Below are positions 37,659 to 47,649 of a stretch of 64,000 nucleotides of DNA, one piece after another (the first letter of the stretch is position 1; every line of letters starts with the position of its first letter). The notes beneath the pieces are model-generated. The model worked only from the letters and a program-made list of their open reading frames with translations, had not been told where the DNA came from and did not search any database. The stretch is from Corythucha ciliata. Lineage: Eukaryota > Arthropoda > Insecta > Hemiptera > Tingidae. The stretch covers positions 23,622,001 through 23,686,000 of the forward strand of contig CM075943.1 in NCBI GenBank assembly GCA_038030265.1, given 5' to 3'. A program made the position numbers and the translations under genes.

Positions 37659-39852
37659 GTGCATTTCATTCTGAAAAATGCACTATTGGTCTCGTCGTGA
37701 TGGTGGCAAACATGGGCCATGTCATGTTTTTTTCACGTTTCAGAACCTCTAGAACACGAATTCAGTGGTCTCCGGAATTCATATATATATATATATGTGT
37801 GTGGCCCTCGCTTGTTAGCACGATCACGGTCGCAATTTTTTACTTAGGGCAACCAAATTTGGTCTAAAAATCAATAGCGTGAATATCTCGGACGAGTTCG
37901 TGATCCACATGAATCGGTCCACGGGAACGGTGTGAAAGATGGGTTTGAATTAGTTGAAAATTCGCTACCGCACGGTTGTTGCTGCAATTGCCCCCAAAAT
38001 TGACTCGAGTAATGAGAAATGAACGCGCTTTCGAATGAGACCTTTGTGAACCAAATCCGTTGATATGGCAGGGGAGTTCTCGGCGGAGGGGAGCTATTAA
38101 ATTAACGCTATGCTTTACTGGACCACCCAATTACCAAAAAATTTCATTGAGATTGTATTTTGAGCCGTCTCTTTTATTTGATTTGCCTACAGCCTTAATA
38201 AATCTTGAGTAAAAAATCCTGAGGTGGGCCAAAAAGGGAGGAACAAAAAAAATTAAAAAAAAAAAATGTTTCGGATTCGAACCCAGGCACTCGGCATTCC
38301 GCAATGGTGAAATAGTGACATACCATTTAACCTAATTTAACTGATCTGAAAATAAACGTAATCTGAAAAAAGTTTTGTTCCGACAGCAGCCTGTTGGGAA
38401 AAGTGCATTTCATTCATGCGACAATCGAGTCGAACCTCATAAGTTAGAACGATATCAATCAATTATGAATGAAATTTAGGCCGGGATAAATATTTTAATT
38501 GCAAATAACTCCTCTAACAAAGAGTCCGCCTTCCCATATCGTATAGGCAATCAAACCGACTCTGTTTCATTTTTCATTTTCATAATTTTGTTCCCCCTCA
38601 GTTGGTGCCAAAAAAGGGGCCTGCGGTAAAAAGAAACACGATTTTATGATTTTGACTTTCTATACCACGGCCTAAATGTCATTCATAATCGATTGATATC
38701 GTTCTAACTTATGAGGTTCGACTCGATTGTCGCATGAATGAAATGCACTTTTCCCGACAGGCTGCTGTCGGAACAATTTCATGTTTCAGAACCTCTAGAA
38801 CACGAATTCAGTGGTCTCCGGAATTCATATAAATTCTATATAATATATGTATATATATGACCGTTTTCTTGTTAGCACGATAACTCTCGTAGAAGTTAAT
38901 TTAGCGGAACGCGCTTTGGCACAAAAATCAGTAGTCATAAGACCCCGGTCGGTATTGCATTTGGGACAAATCGGTCAAGGTGGAGAGGGGAATAGGGGTT
39001 GAAATGGTCAAAAAATCACTATAAATCACCAGTTGATTCTAGAAGCATCATATTCGGTACGTGTACTCCATATTAGACTAGCCTTTGATTCCCATTTTAA
39101 TTTTTTGAAAAAGTCAAGGTGGAGGGGGCGGTGCCCCCGGGGTGGAAGAAAGTGTGTGGTCTTGTTAGCACGATAACGCTCGAAGAAATTAATTTAGTGG
39201 AACGCGCTTTGGCACAAAAATCAGTAGTCATAAGACCCCGGTCGGTGTTGCATTTGGGCCAAATCGGTCAAGTTGGAGGGGGGGAAAGTAGGGCTTGAAA
39301 TGGTCAAAAAATCCCTACAAATCACCAGTTGAATCTAGAAGCATCATATTCGGTACGTATACTCCATGCTAGACTAGCCTTTGATTCCCATTTTAATTTT
39401 TTTAAAAAGTCAAGGTGGAGGGGGTGGTGCCCCCGGAGTGCAAGTAAGTGTGTGGTCTTGTTAGCACGATAACTCTCGAAGAAATTAATTTATCGGAACG
39501 AGATTTGGCCCGGAAATCAGTAGTTATACGACCTCGGTTGGTATTGCATTTGGGCCAAATCGGTCGGCTCGGAGGGGAGGTAATATGGCTTGAACTGTTA
39601 AAAAAATCATTACAAATCACCAGTTGGTTCCAGAAGCATTATATTCGGTACGATGATTTCATTTTGAAGTAGCCTTTGATTCTCATTAAGCTCAGATTAA
39701 ACATACCCGGCATCAAACTGTACGAGGAAGGGTCAAACATTAACGAAACAAATCATGGTCTCAACATTATTACTCCTGGGACGGCTTAGGGTATCCGCAT
39801 ACGAAATGAAATGCACTCTTTCCGACCGCCAGCTGCCGGAGCGACATTTTTT
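37659..39852. mobile_element. Composite non-autonomous repeat, copy 2
   Basis: Same module order as 25301-27170: hub, TA tract, 560-bp module with a shared minus-strand open frame (37864-38130), palindromic MITE (38377-38774), hub tail and TA tract, then the GTTAGCACGATAAC module. Here that module is tandemly triplicated (starts 38871, 39164, 39460). The end carries GCTGCCGGAGCGACATTTTTT-like sequence. Identity to copy 1 is high by eye, but I could not compute it. Confidence 0.75.
38871..39700. repeat. Triplicated about 295-bp module within composite copy 2
   Basis: Starts of GTTAGCACGATAAC at 38871, 39164 and 39460, spaced 293 and 296 bp. Each is followed by GAAATTAATTTAGCGGAACG-like and CGGTCGGTATTGCATTTGGG-like sequence. 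Copy 1 (26498) has a single unit. Confidence 0.8.
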
Positions 39853-40839
39853 CACCCCTTCTCTGTTCACCCCGCCACCCACCAATACTCGCTAATCTCC
39901 AAAGGTGTTCTTCCCAGTGTAAGCCCTCCCCCTCATTTCAAGACCACGCCACTGGCTGCAAGGCTGCAATTTTGCTAAGTGGGGGAGACTGTAATGAAAT
40001 GACCCCACGGTCACCCATAGCGTGTGTTTCTTCTTCGAATATGAAGCGAGCAATGGGGAACTTGCATGAATATCCGATTTGGGAGAAAAATATATACGTA
40101 CTGGTGAATTGGCACATGGACAGAAATATATCAACGGTAGTTGCAGCCTCATTGGTGCATTTGGGGATTTTTAAATAAATTTCAAAGTTCTTCCAGAGGG
40201 GATGGATGGTGCGAGGGGAAATGACGTCAATGGTCACTTGTGAAGCATGTGAGGGAAGTCAAACATTTTTTGTTGACAAATAACAAGAAGAATTGTCCCC
40301 CTGAAAATTCGTTATGCCACCCTCTTCCCCACAGCATCCATTTCATTGAATAGCTTTTGACGTAACCAAGCCCCCATACTCAAAATTTTTAAAAAATCGC
40401 TTTAAAAAATGCTTGATTGATTTTAATGTTATTTGAGTTTAATGTTAATTGTAATGCACCATTACAATAACATTACCATGCTAGCAGATTCACACCGCAC
40501 TACATTATCGACTAGAACTATGTGCTACGGGGTAAATCGCCTATCCACCAACTTGACAGGGGAATTTTTTTCATCTTACGCTATTACAAAATTGTCAGTC
40601 GTCTTTTCTATTTCGTTTTCGTGACTTGCAGCATTCCCTCTCGGAGCTTCAAGTTGAAACCCACTATCAGCATTTTCGAGGAATTTTTTAGAGTTCACTT
40701 CAAGGCGAATAATCCCGGGCCACTCTCGCTCTCTCTTGAAATTTCGGTATTACCCCGACGTACTGGGCACCAATCAAGTTTAGTTTGAGGTTATTTTTAT
40801 TTTTTATTTTTGTCGCTCAACGCTTCGATTTTATCTTAT

Positions 40840-41546
40840 TTTCTTATTTTTTTAACAAGAAATTTTATTTTTTATTATTTTTAACAATCAGGGGTATTAC
40901 AAAGAAACATTCAGTTCATATGACTATCTCGTTTCACTACGATTACACTATGATACTATGGGAAATAAATTACACTTATTGTTAGTGTGATCGCTTAGAC
41001 TACGACAGTTAGTAGGTAATGCATGCATGAAACTGTAGCCGTAGGAGCCTACGTTGTCTGTCTTCCCTCGTTGAGGCGCGTTAAAAACGAACCGGTTTCG
41101 GCTGCTCGCCATCTTCAGCGTCTGTAAGTCCAACTGAAACTCACAGTTTCTCACAGAAAGTTAAGGAAATAAGGGGAAAAAGGAGAAGAAAAAACCTCGA
41201 ATTTACAAAAGAGAAGCATGTTTAGGTGTATTGAAACACAAATTATCAATAATGGGAAAAAAATTGTTTTAACAATAGTGGAATGTAAATAATAGGGGCT
41301 AGATTACAACATAATGTATGTATATTATATGTATTATTATCCTACACTAGCTATCAGATGTGAGTATGGCGTAAATTCTTATGTTTGCTCACAGTAGAAC
41401 TCGCATTAGCGATATTTCTTATTAAGGGATTTGATGAGTTAGAAAATTTGGTTATCTTTGTACACAGCTTGAGAATGTACTCTTTAATGAAGGCAATTTT
41501 ACAAGTTTCGTGCAATTCGGTTATTTTCGTTGACTACGTACTGCCA
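40840..41546 (-). pseudogene. 3' end of a Jockey-like non-LTR element (ORF2 C-terminus and 3' UTR), left of the LTR insertion
   Basis: Read on the minus strand from 41546: frame-disturbed ORF2 C-terminus, then IAFIKEYILKLCTKI, SNPLIRNIANASSTVSKHK and NLRHTHI with stop at 41354-41356. This is the typical end of a Jockey-clade ORF2. The 3' UTR runs to an A-rich tail on the minus strand near 40840. It includes GAAGATGGCGAGCAGCCGAA followed by ACCGGT (about 41087-41120), a motif shared with the palindrome at 61.3 kb. This is the same element as 46149-46893, split by the LTR retrotransposon. Confidence 0.8.
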
Positions 41547-41551
41547 GTGGC
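41547..41551. repeat. Target site duplication GTGGC (left copy)
   Basis: Five bases immediately before the 5' LTR, repeated at 46149-46153 after the 3' LTR. This proves the insertion boundaries. Confidence 0.9.
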
Positions 41552-41706
41552 TGTGACGTAGGTGACTGTTATGATTAAGAAAAGTCTACAGTATGGTTAC
41601 AAGAAGTAATGTAGAAAAATGATACATGATGACCTGGTTCTGACTTGTAAAAATAAAGCTACTCTTGTAAGTTTACAAAGTTAATAAATCACTACTTAAT
41701 TAAACA
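41552..41706 (+). repeat. 5' LTR, 155 bp
   Basis: Starts TGTGACGTAGGTGACTG and ends CTACTTAATTAAACA. Contains an AATAAA-type signal (AAAATAAAGC). It differs from the 3' LTR only by T versus G in AAAAG(T/G)CTACAG. Confidence 0.95.
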
Positions 41707-41813
41707 TGGCGCGGTTGAAATTAATGAGTGATACGTGCTAATACGGACAGTTGTAGTGGTGCTAGTGATAGAGTAGTCATCATAGTCATCGACCGTCTAA
41801 CTGCGAACCAGAG

Positions 41814-44800
41814 ATGGAGTTCAACAAGCCTAAGCTCCTTGATCTGTCGACAAACGTTGCGGATAATTTCCGCGTGTTCAAAGAAGAGGTCACAATTTAC
41901 TTCGAGGCCACGGAAACGTTTTCGAAGAAAATCGGGGTCCAAGTGGCTCGGTTGAAAAACCTTCTGGGCGCAGATGCCCTCCGAGTCTACAAGAATATCT
42001 CAACTTTGGAAGCTGAAGAAGAAACCTTTGGTAAAATCATCGAAGTATTAGAAGAATATTGTATACCCAAGAAGAATGAAATTGTGGAAATGTATCGGTT
42101 CTTCAGTCGCAAACAAATGGCAAAGGAGCCGTTTGACCACTTTTACACCGACCTACGATGTCTCGTTAAATCTTGTGGGTTCGAAGAACAAGAAGACAAA
42201 TTACTTCGAGCTCAAATTGTATTGGGACTGTCGTCCAAAGACCTGCAAGAAAAACTTTTGAGGGAAGACCAGCCGCTGGAGACATTGGTATCCTTCTGCA
42301 GAGCTGTGGAGCTGGCGGAGAAAAACGCCAAGCTCATCTCGGAACCATCACTCGACGACGGAGTGAAGGAAGTCTACGACGTGAAACATCGTCCAACATC
42401 TGGAAGAGACGCCGCCGACGGAAAGAAGCAGTTTAGATCAGATAAGCTCACTTTTCCTAGTAAAAACGTAAGAAATTGTTATCGGTGTGGAACCAGTCAC
42501 GGCGTTAGAGAGTGTCCAGCATATGGTAAAACTTGTTTTGTTTGCAATAAAGAAAACCATTTCGCGAGTGTTTGTAGGATGAAAAGTAAAGTTCATAGCC
42601 AAATAAATAAATCAGCCAATGTTGTGCAGCTCTCGAACGGCAGTGACGATGAAGACGGGGGGTTCCAAGTTTCCTCGATTGGGTTGCCCCAGAAAATTGA
42701 TTGTGCTAAGACTGAATGGTTTACTGACGTGAACGTGGGTGGTCATAAAATTAGCATGAAAGTGGACACGGGAGCAGAAATAAATACGCTTCCCATCGAA
42801 GTAGTTGAAAGAATGAATCTCTTGAGTAACATAAAAAATTCCAACGTGAAAATAATATCATACGGGGGGTTTGAAACACGGCCAGTGGGGAAAATTACCT
42901 CCACATGTGGGAAAAATGGCCTTAACGTGGTGGCTGAGTTTGTGATTTTGAGAGGCGAAAAATATGTTCCCATATTGGGGTTAAAAACTCTCAGACAGTT
43001 GGGTATCATCAATCAGATAGACGCTTTGGGGATGTCAGAGAAAAATAAGTTTATTAAAGATCACAGCAGCCAGTTCGAGGGGTTGGGATGCTTTCCTGAT
43101 AAATGTCACATAAAGTTGAAGGAAGGAGCCCAAGGAAAAATTAATTTGGCTCGAAGAGTACCACTTAGCGTGAAAGATAAGTTGAAGGCGACATTAGATG
43201 ATCTGGTGAAGCAAGATGTCATTACACCCGTGAATGAACCGTGTGAATGGGTACATAACTTGGTAATTGTACAGAAACCTGACAAAACTCTTCGACTTTG
43301 TCTTGATCCAGTTGAATTAAATAAATGGGTGATTAGAGAACCATTTCAAGTCCCCACACTAGAGGAAATAACACCGAAATTGTCAAATAAAAAGTTTTTT
43401 ACAGTACTCGATTTGAAAGACGGGTTTTGGCAGATACCTCTCGATGAAGAATCCAGTAAGCTGTGCGCTTTCAGTTCTCCGTTCGGGAATTTTCGTTTCA
43501 ATCGACTTGCTTTCGGATTATCTTTGGCTCCCGAGGTATTTATGAAATTCAATTCCAAATACTTCGGAGACATTAAAGGAGTCACCATATATTTCGATGA
43601 CGTTCTCATTGCTGCGGCGACGAAAGCCGAGCATGACCAAATATTATCTGAAGTAATGAGACGGGCAAAACGTTTCAACGTAAAGTTCAATCAGAAAAAA
43701 ATGCAATACTGCCAAAACGAAATAAAATTTGTAGGCTTTCGGTTTAATGAAAAAGGTATGTTTCCCGATGAAACTAGAGTCAGGGCTATTAACGAATTGA
43801 AAGAACCAACCAACCGGGTGGAATTGCAACGCGTTTTGGGGGCGATTAATTATTTAAGAAGCTTTATTCCTAATATGTCGGAAATAATCACCCCCCTGCG
43901 TCTGCTTTTAAAAAAAGAGTCCGAATTCGTGTGGACAGAACACCATGCTAACGCGTTTCAGTCATTAAAACAACTGGTAAGTGAAGCTACAGCTCTGGTT
44001 AGCTATGACCCTAGCAAACCAATTGAGATACAGTGTGATGCTTCCAAGGATGCGCTTGGTTGCTGTTTACTACAAGACGGAAAACCAGTCCATTTCGGAT
44101 CTCGAAGCCTGAATGAGGCGGAAACACATTACGCCCAGGTAGAGAAAGAATTTCTAGCAATTTGCTTTGCTTGTTCAAAATATCATAACTATATTTTTGG
44201 ATCTTCAAACGTTAAAGTTGTAACTGATCATAAGCCCTTGTTGTCCATAATTGATAAAGATATTTCCAAAATCGTGAACAATAAACTTCGACGGATGAAG
44301 TTGAAAATAATGCCATATCATCTAAATGTGACATACCGGCCTGGCAAAGAAATGTACATTGCGGACTTATTATCAAGGAATTTCATTAGACGTCCGTCAG
44401 TAGAAGATGAAGAGATGGGGGATTTTGTTCATTGTATGAGTAGTGAATTGACGTTCACTGAGGAAAAACTGAAACAGTATCAGGCAGAAACAGCAAAAGA
44501 TAGTGATTTGAGTTTAATACTAACATATTTGAAACAAGGATGGCCCGAAACACGTAGTGGGTACATTCCGAGCGGTGAGGTGAGGCATTTCTCAAAAATG
44601 AAAAATGACATTCTCGAGGAAAATGGACTGCTTTTCTGGGGAACGCGTTTGTTAGTTCCGAAAGTATTAAGGCGACCCCTCTTGAAACTCCTCCATGAAA
44701 CACATTTAGGGGCATCAAAAACCAAAGCTAGAGCAAAAACATTTTTTTATTGGCCCGGAATTAATGCTGAAATCGAGAACATGGTGTCGTCCTGTGCTGT

Positions 44801-45755
44801 GTGCAACAAATATGCGCGTCAAAATAAAAAAGACCCACTCCATTCTCACGAAATTCCGAACATCCCATTTTACAAAATAGGAGTCGACGTGGCTCACCAT
44901 AACGGTACAGACTATTTGATCGTCAATGATTATTTTTCTCGTTGGCTTGAGATCATTCCCATTTCATTGAAAACTGCCGCAGTAATAATAAAAGAATTAA
45001 AGAATCTCTTCAGTCGGTTTGGGATTCCTGGGATCATTGTGGGAGATAATGTCCCCTTCAGTTCTTACGAGTTCAACCGATTTGCTGAAGAATGGAAATT
45101 CTCGGTTAAAAATTCAAGCCCTCTTTACCCCCAATCAAACGGGCTGGCTGAAAGAAGTGTGGGAATAGCTAAAAACATCATCAAAAAAACAGAGGAAACT
45201 GGTGGGGATTTGCAATTGTATCTGCTAAACTATAGAAATTCTCCTGTCGCCGGCCTTGATAAATCACCAGCTCAGTTGCTGCAATCTAGAATTTTGAACT
45301 CCAAACTCCCAATCAAAACAAGTCTCCTAAAACCAACTCTAGTAGACAATACAGCCTTCCAAAAAATGATAAAAAATCAAGAGATTCAGGCGAACAATTA
45401 CAATAAGACCGCTCGAAAACAGGAAATCCGTTTCGAATTTAATGAAAAAGTGTGGGTTCACGAGCCGAAAAAAAATGAATGGCTAAAAGGTGTAATTCTA
45501 AAACCAACCGAACACCCCAGATCTTACATTGTACAAATTGGGCAAAAGTTCTACAGACGTAACTCAAAATTTCTCAAGATCAGACGAGATCCCTTCGGCC
45601 ATACAAACAATGTGTCTACCCCTGTAAACGACATGCCAAATAATGTGAGACAAGATAGTAATAATAAGAATCACGACGACAATAATTCCAGTAGTAGTCA
45701 AAAAGTGTCAAGATATGGGCGCATCATTAAACCTGTTAAACGTTTCGACATGTAA
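41814..45755 (+). CDS. Gag-Pol polyprotein of the Mag-like Ty3/gypsy element
   Basis: One uninterrupted frame of 1313 codons. From the N-terminus: gag capsid-like region (about 1-200); two zinc knuckles, CYRCGTSHGVREC and CFVCNKENHFASVC (about 222-255); aspartic protease with VDTGAEINTLP (about 318-328); reverse transcriptase with LDLKDGFWQIPL and YFDDVLIAA (about 540-605); RNase H with QCDASKDALGCCL; integrase with an HHCC zinc-binding part ending SSCAVC and a catalytic core whose acidic residues lie in GVDVAHH, VGDNVPFSS and LAERSVG; and a basic, Asn/Ser-rich C-terminus. No motif is missing and no stop or frameshift occurs, so the element may still be mobile. Its start is 107 bases after the LTR. 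I see no slippage signal; gag and pol are fused. Confidence 0.95.
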   Translation: MEFNKPKLLDLSTNVADNFRVFKEEVTIYFEATETFSKKIGVQVARLKNLLGADALRVYKNISTLEAEEETFGKIIEVLEEYCIPKKNEIVEMYRFFSRKQMAKEPFDHFYTDLRCLVKSCGFEEQEDKLLRAQIVLGLSSKDLQEKLLREDQPLETLVSFCRAVELAEKNAKLISEPSLDDGVKEVYDVKHRPTSGRDAADGKKQFRSDKLTFPSKNVRNCYRCGTSHGVRECPAYGKTCFVCNKENHFASVCRMKSKVHSQINKSANVVQLSNGSDDEDGGFQVSSIGLPQKIDCAKTEWFTDVNVGGHKISMKVDTGAEINTLPIEVVERMNLLSNIKNSNVKIISYGGFETRPVGKITSTCGKNGLNVVAEFVILRGEKYVPILGLKTLRQLGIINQIDALGMSEKNKFIKDHSSQFEGLGCFPDKCHIKLKEGAQGKINLARRVPLSVKDKLKATLDDLVKQDVITPVNEPCEWVHNLVIVQKPDKTLRLCLDPVELNKWVIREPFQVPTLEEITPKLSNKKFFTVLDLKDGFWQIPLDEESSKLCAFSSPFGNFRFNRLAFGLSLAPEVFMKFNSKYFGDIKGVTIYFDDVLIAAATKAEHDQILSEVMRRAKRFNVKFNQKKMQYCQNEIKFVGFRFNEKGMFPDETRVRAINELKEPTNRVELQRVLGAINYLRSFIPNMSEIITPLRLLLKKESEFVWTEHHANAFQSLKQLVSEATALVSYDPSKPIEIQCDASKDALGCCLLQDGKPVHFGSRSLNEAETHYAQVEKEFLAICFACSKYHNYIFGSSNVKVVTDHKPLLSIIDKDISKIVNNKLRRMKLKIMPYHLNVTYRPGKEMYIADLLSRNFIRRPSVEDEEMGDFVHCMSSELTFTEEKLKQYQAETAKDSDLSLILTYLKQGWPETRSGYIPSGEVRHFSKMKNDILEENGLLFWGTRLLVPKVLRRPLLKLLHETHLGASKTKARAKTFFYWPGINAEIENMVSSCAVCNKYARQNKKDPLHSHEIPNIPFYKIGVDVAHHNGTDYLIVNDYFSRWLEIIPISLKTAAVIIKELKNLFSRFGIPGIIVGDNVPFSSYEFNRFAEEWKFSVKNSSPLYPQSNGLAERSVGIAKNIIKKTEETGGDLQLYLLNYRNSPVAGLDKSPAQLLQSRILNSKLPIKTSLLKPTLVDNTAFQKMIKNQEIQANNYNKTARKQEIRFEFNEKVWVHEPKKNEWLKGVILKPTEHPRSYIVQIGQKFYRRNSKFLKIRRDPFGHTNNVSTPVNDMPNNVRQDSNNKNHDDNNSSSSQKVSRYGRIIKPVKRFDM

Positions 45756-45993
45756 GTTAATAAAAAATAAAAAAATAAAAAATAAAAATAAAAAAATAAA
45801 ATAAAAAAAAAAAGAAAAAAAAAACAAAAACAAAAAAAAAACAATAATAGAAACAATAATGAATCATTAAAGAGCAGCAACAAAGAGACTAACAAGTATA
45901 AAGGGTAAGCCCCGTTGTGGGGGATGCAAGGTTGTTAATTGCATTATTAAAGCAGTACATTGTAAAATAAAAATAAAATTAAAAAGGGGGAGA
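45756..45993 (+). other. A-rich spacer and polypurine tract of the LTR element
   Basis: Mostly A with a few T and C. The polypurine tract at about 45981-45993 primes plus-strand DNA in this class of element and abuts the 3' LTR directly. Confidence 0.7.
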
Positions 45994-46148
45994 TGTGACG
46001 TAGGTGACTGTTATGATTAAGAAAAGGCTACAGTATGGTTACAAGAAGTAATGTAGAAAAATGATACATGATGACCTGGTTCTGACTTGTAAAAATAAAG
46101 CTACTCTTGTAAGTTTACAAAGTTAATAAATCACTACTTAATTAAACA
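45994..46148 (+). repeat. 3' LTR, 155 bp
   Basis: Identical to 41552-41706 except for one base. Followed by the GTGGC duplication at 46149-46153. Confidence 0.95.
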
Positions 46149-46893
46149 GTGGCTAGTCTAAGAAATTTATTTTGAGCGATTTGTAATTTATTAAAATTGG
46201 TATTACACGTGAAGCTCCCACATTATGGTCATGGTATACATGTGAAGGACGCACACACATTTTATTGATCAGCAATTTGTTACACAGTGACATGCCCGAT
46301 TCGCGCCTAAGTACCGGGAATAAAAGTCAAATGATATCTTACTTCTATCAATTAAATTATTGACATGTTTTGTAAAGTTTAGCTTAGAATCTAATGTTAA
46401 ACCTAAGTATTTAACAGTTGAGGATAGCGGAATAGTTTTACCATCCAAGACTGAGTTGTTGTTGACGAGGGGTCTACGCTTTGTAAATAGTATAGCCTCC
46501 GTCTTTTCACAATTTAAAGCAATTTTCCAACGAATGAAAAATTTACTGCGTTTTTCAAGAGCCGCATTCAATCTTTTAATTACAGTTACTGTCCTCCAAG
46601 AGCTCGTGTACAGGGCCGTGTAGTCTGCAAATAGAGCTATGCTTATACGGGGCACCTTAGGAATATCGTTTATAAATAAGACAAAAAGGAGGGGGCCAAG
46701 AATGGAGCCTTGTGGGACACCGGCAAAAATTACAAAAGGGGAGGATCGGACTCCATCTACGGATACAAAATTTTTTCTACTCTTGAGGTAAGCACTTATT
46801 ATTTTTAGAATGTACGCGGGAAATCTCAACTGAATCAACTTGTGTAAAAGCCCATTGTGCCAGACAGTATCAAAGGCTTTTTGAATGTCAAAT
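46149..46893 (-). pseudogene. Reverse-transcriptase fragment of a Jockey-like non-LTR element, right of the LTR insertion
   Basis: Minus strand: begins DIQKAFDTVWHNGLLHKL (46820-46893), continues through GVPQGSILGPLLFVLFINDI, then FADYTA, KTEAILFTKRR and VKYLGLTLDSKLNFTKHV. The catalytic FADD is changed to FADY, so the polymerase is dead. A frame change near 46275 leads into LLINKMCVRP and other C-terminal residues up to the LTR insertion point. The remaining C-terminus resumes at 41546. The upstream part (endonuclease and first RT blocks) is missing; the fragment ends at the hub repeat at 46920. Confidence 0.85.
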
Positions 46894-46919
46894 TGTCAAG
46901 TAATACCATCCCGTGTGTT

Positions 46920-47052
46920 TGTGCATTTCATTCAAAAAATGCACTATTGGTCTCGCCCTGATGGTCGCACATATGGGTTGTGATACTTTTTTTTCACGTT
47001 TCAGAACCCCTAGAACACGAATCCGAGGTCGGTTCGATGTGATATATATTAT
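46920..47052 (+). repeat. Hub repeat copy D (GTGCATTTCATT family)
   Basis: Very close to the copy at 25301 (shared CCCTGATGGTCGCACATATG and CCGAGGTCGGTTCGAT). It ends in a short TA tract that abuts a large foldback element, as copy A does. Confidence 0.75.
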
Positions 47053-47648
47053 GGTGTACAAAAAGCGACTGGACAGAGAAAAACCAGTGAAGGGGCAACT
47101 CATTTCTGATCGAAATGACTATTTGCACTTTTCCGAAATTCCGCTTTGTTTCCGAGATATCCGCCATTTTCTGATTTTTTCAGAAACAGCTAGTTACACA
47201 TGCAATAATTGTTGTAATGGCAAAAATGATGAGACCATTGGAAAGAGCACAAAATTTTCTTTTTTAAGAGTCTATTTTTATCCAGATCAGATGATATCTA
47301 CTACGTTTTGAATCAGCTTATTAGCGAGGAAACTTAATTCCGGAAGAATTGGTGATATGGTGATGTAGTCAGAAATTTACGTTTTTTCGCCATTAAGCTG
47401 ATTCAAAACGTAATAGATGCCGTCTGATCTGGATTAAAAAAGGCTCTTTAAATAGAAAATTTTGTGCTCTTTCTAATGGGCTCATCATTTTTGCCATGCG
47501 TGTGCAACAAGCTGTTTCTGGAAAAATCAGAAAATGCCGGATATCTCGGAAACAAAGCGGAATTTCGGAAAAGTGCAAATAGTCATTTTGATCAGAAATG
47601 AGTTGCCCCTTCACTGGTTTTTCTCTGTCCAGTCGCTTTTTGTACACC
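47053..47648. mobile_element. 596-bp foldback element with about 260-bp inverted arms
   Basis: Left arm about 47053-47327, right arm about 47393-47648, inverted with high similarity. Termini GGTGTACAAAAAGCGACTGG. Open frames on the arms mirror each other and are artefacts. A diverged terminus of the same family appears at 52380-52500 (GGACAGAAGAAAACCA..., CATTTCTGATCAAAAT). Confidence 0.8.
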
Positions 47649-47649
47649 C

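Larger units (their letters stand above)
41552..46148 (+). mobile_element. Complete young Ty3/gypsy LTR retrotransposon (Mag-like), 4597 bp
   Basis: Two 155-bp LTRs (TG...CA) differ at one base. The element is flanked by a 5-bp GTGGC duplication and has one intact gag-pol frame and a purine tract (AAAAAGGGGGAGA, 45981-45993) just before the 3' LTR. A minus-strand primer site should begin at 41707 (TGGCGCGGTTG...), but I cannot name the tRNA. No env frame is present. Short LTRs and a fused gag-pol resemble the Mag lineage. It lies inside an older Jockey-like element on the opposite strand. Confidence 0.95.

Noticed and set aside
25499..38130. Matching minus-strand frames of 88 codons in both composite repeats (25499-25765, 37864-38130)
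   Set aside because: Conserved because the DNA is a recent duplicate; differences do not favour silent sites by eye and no motif is recognised. Kept only as part of the repeat description.
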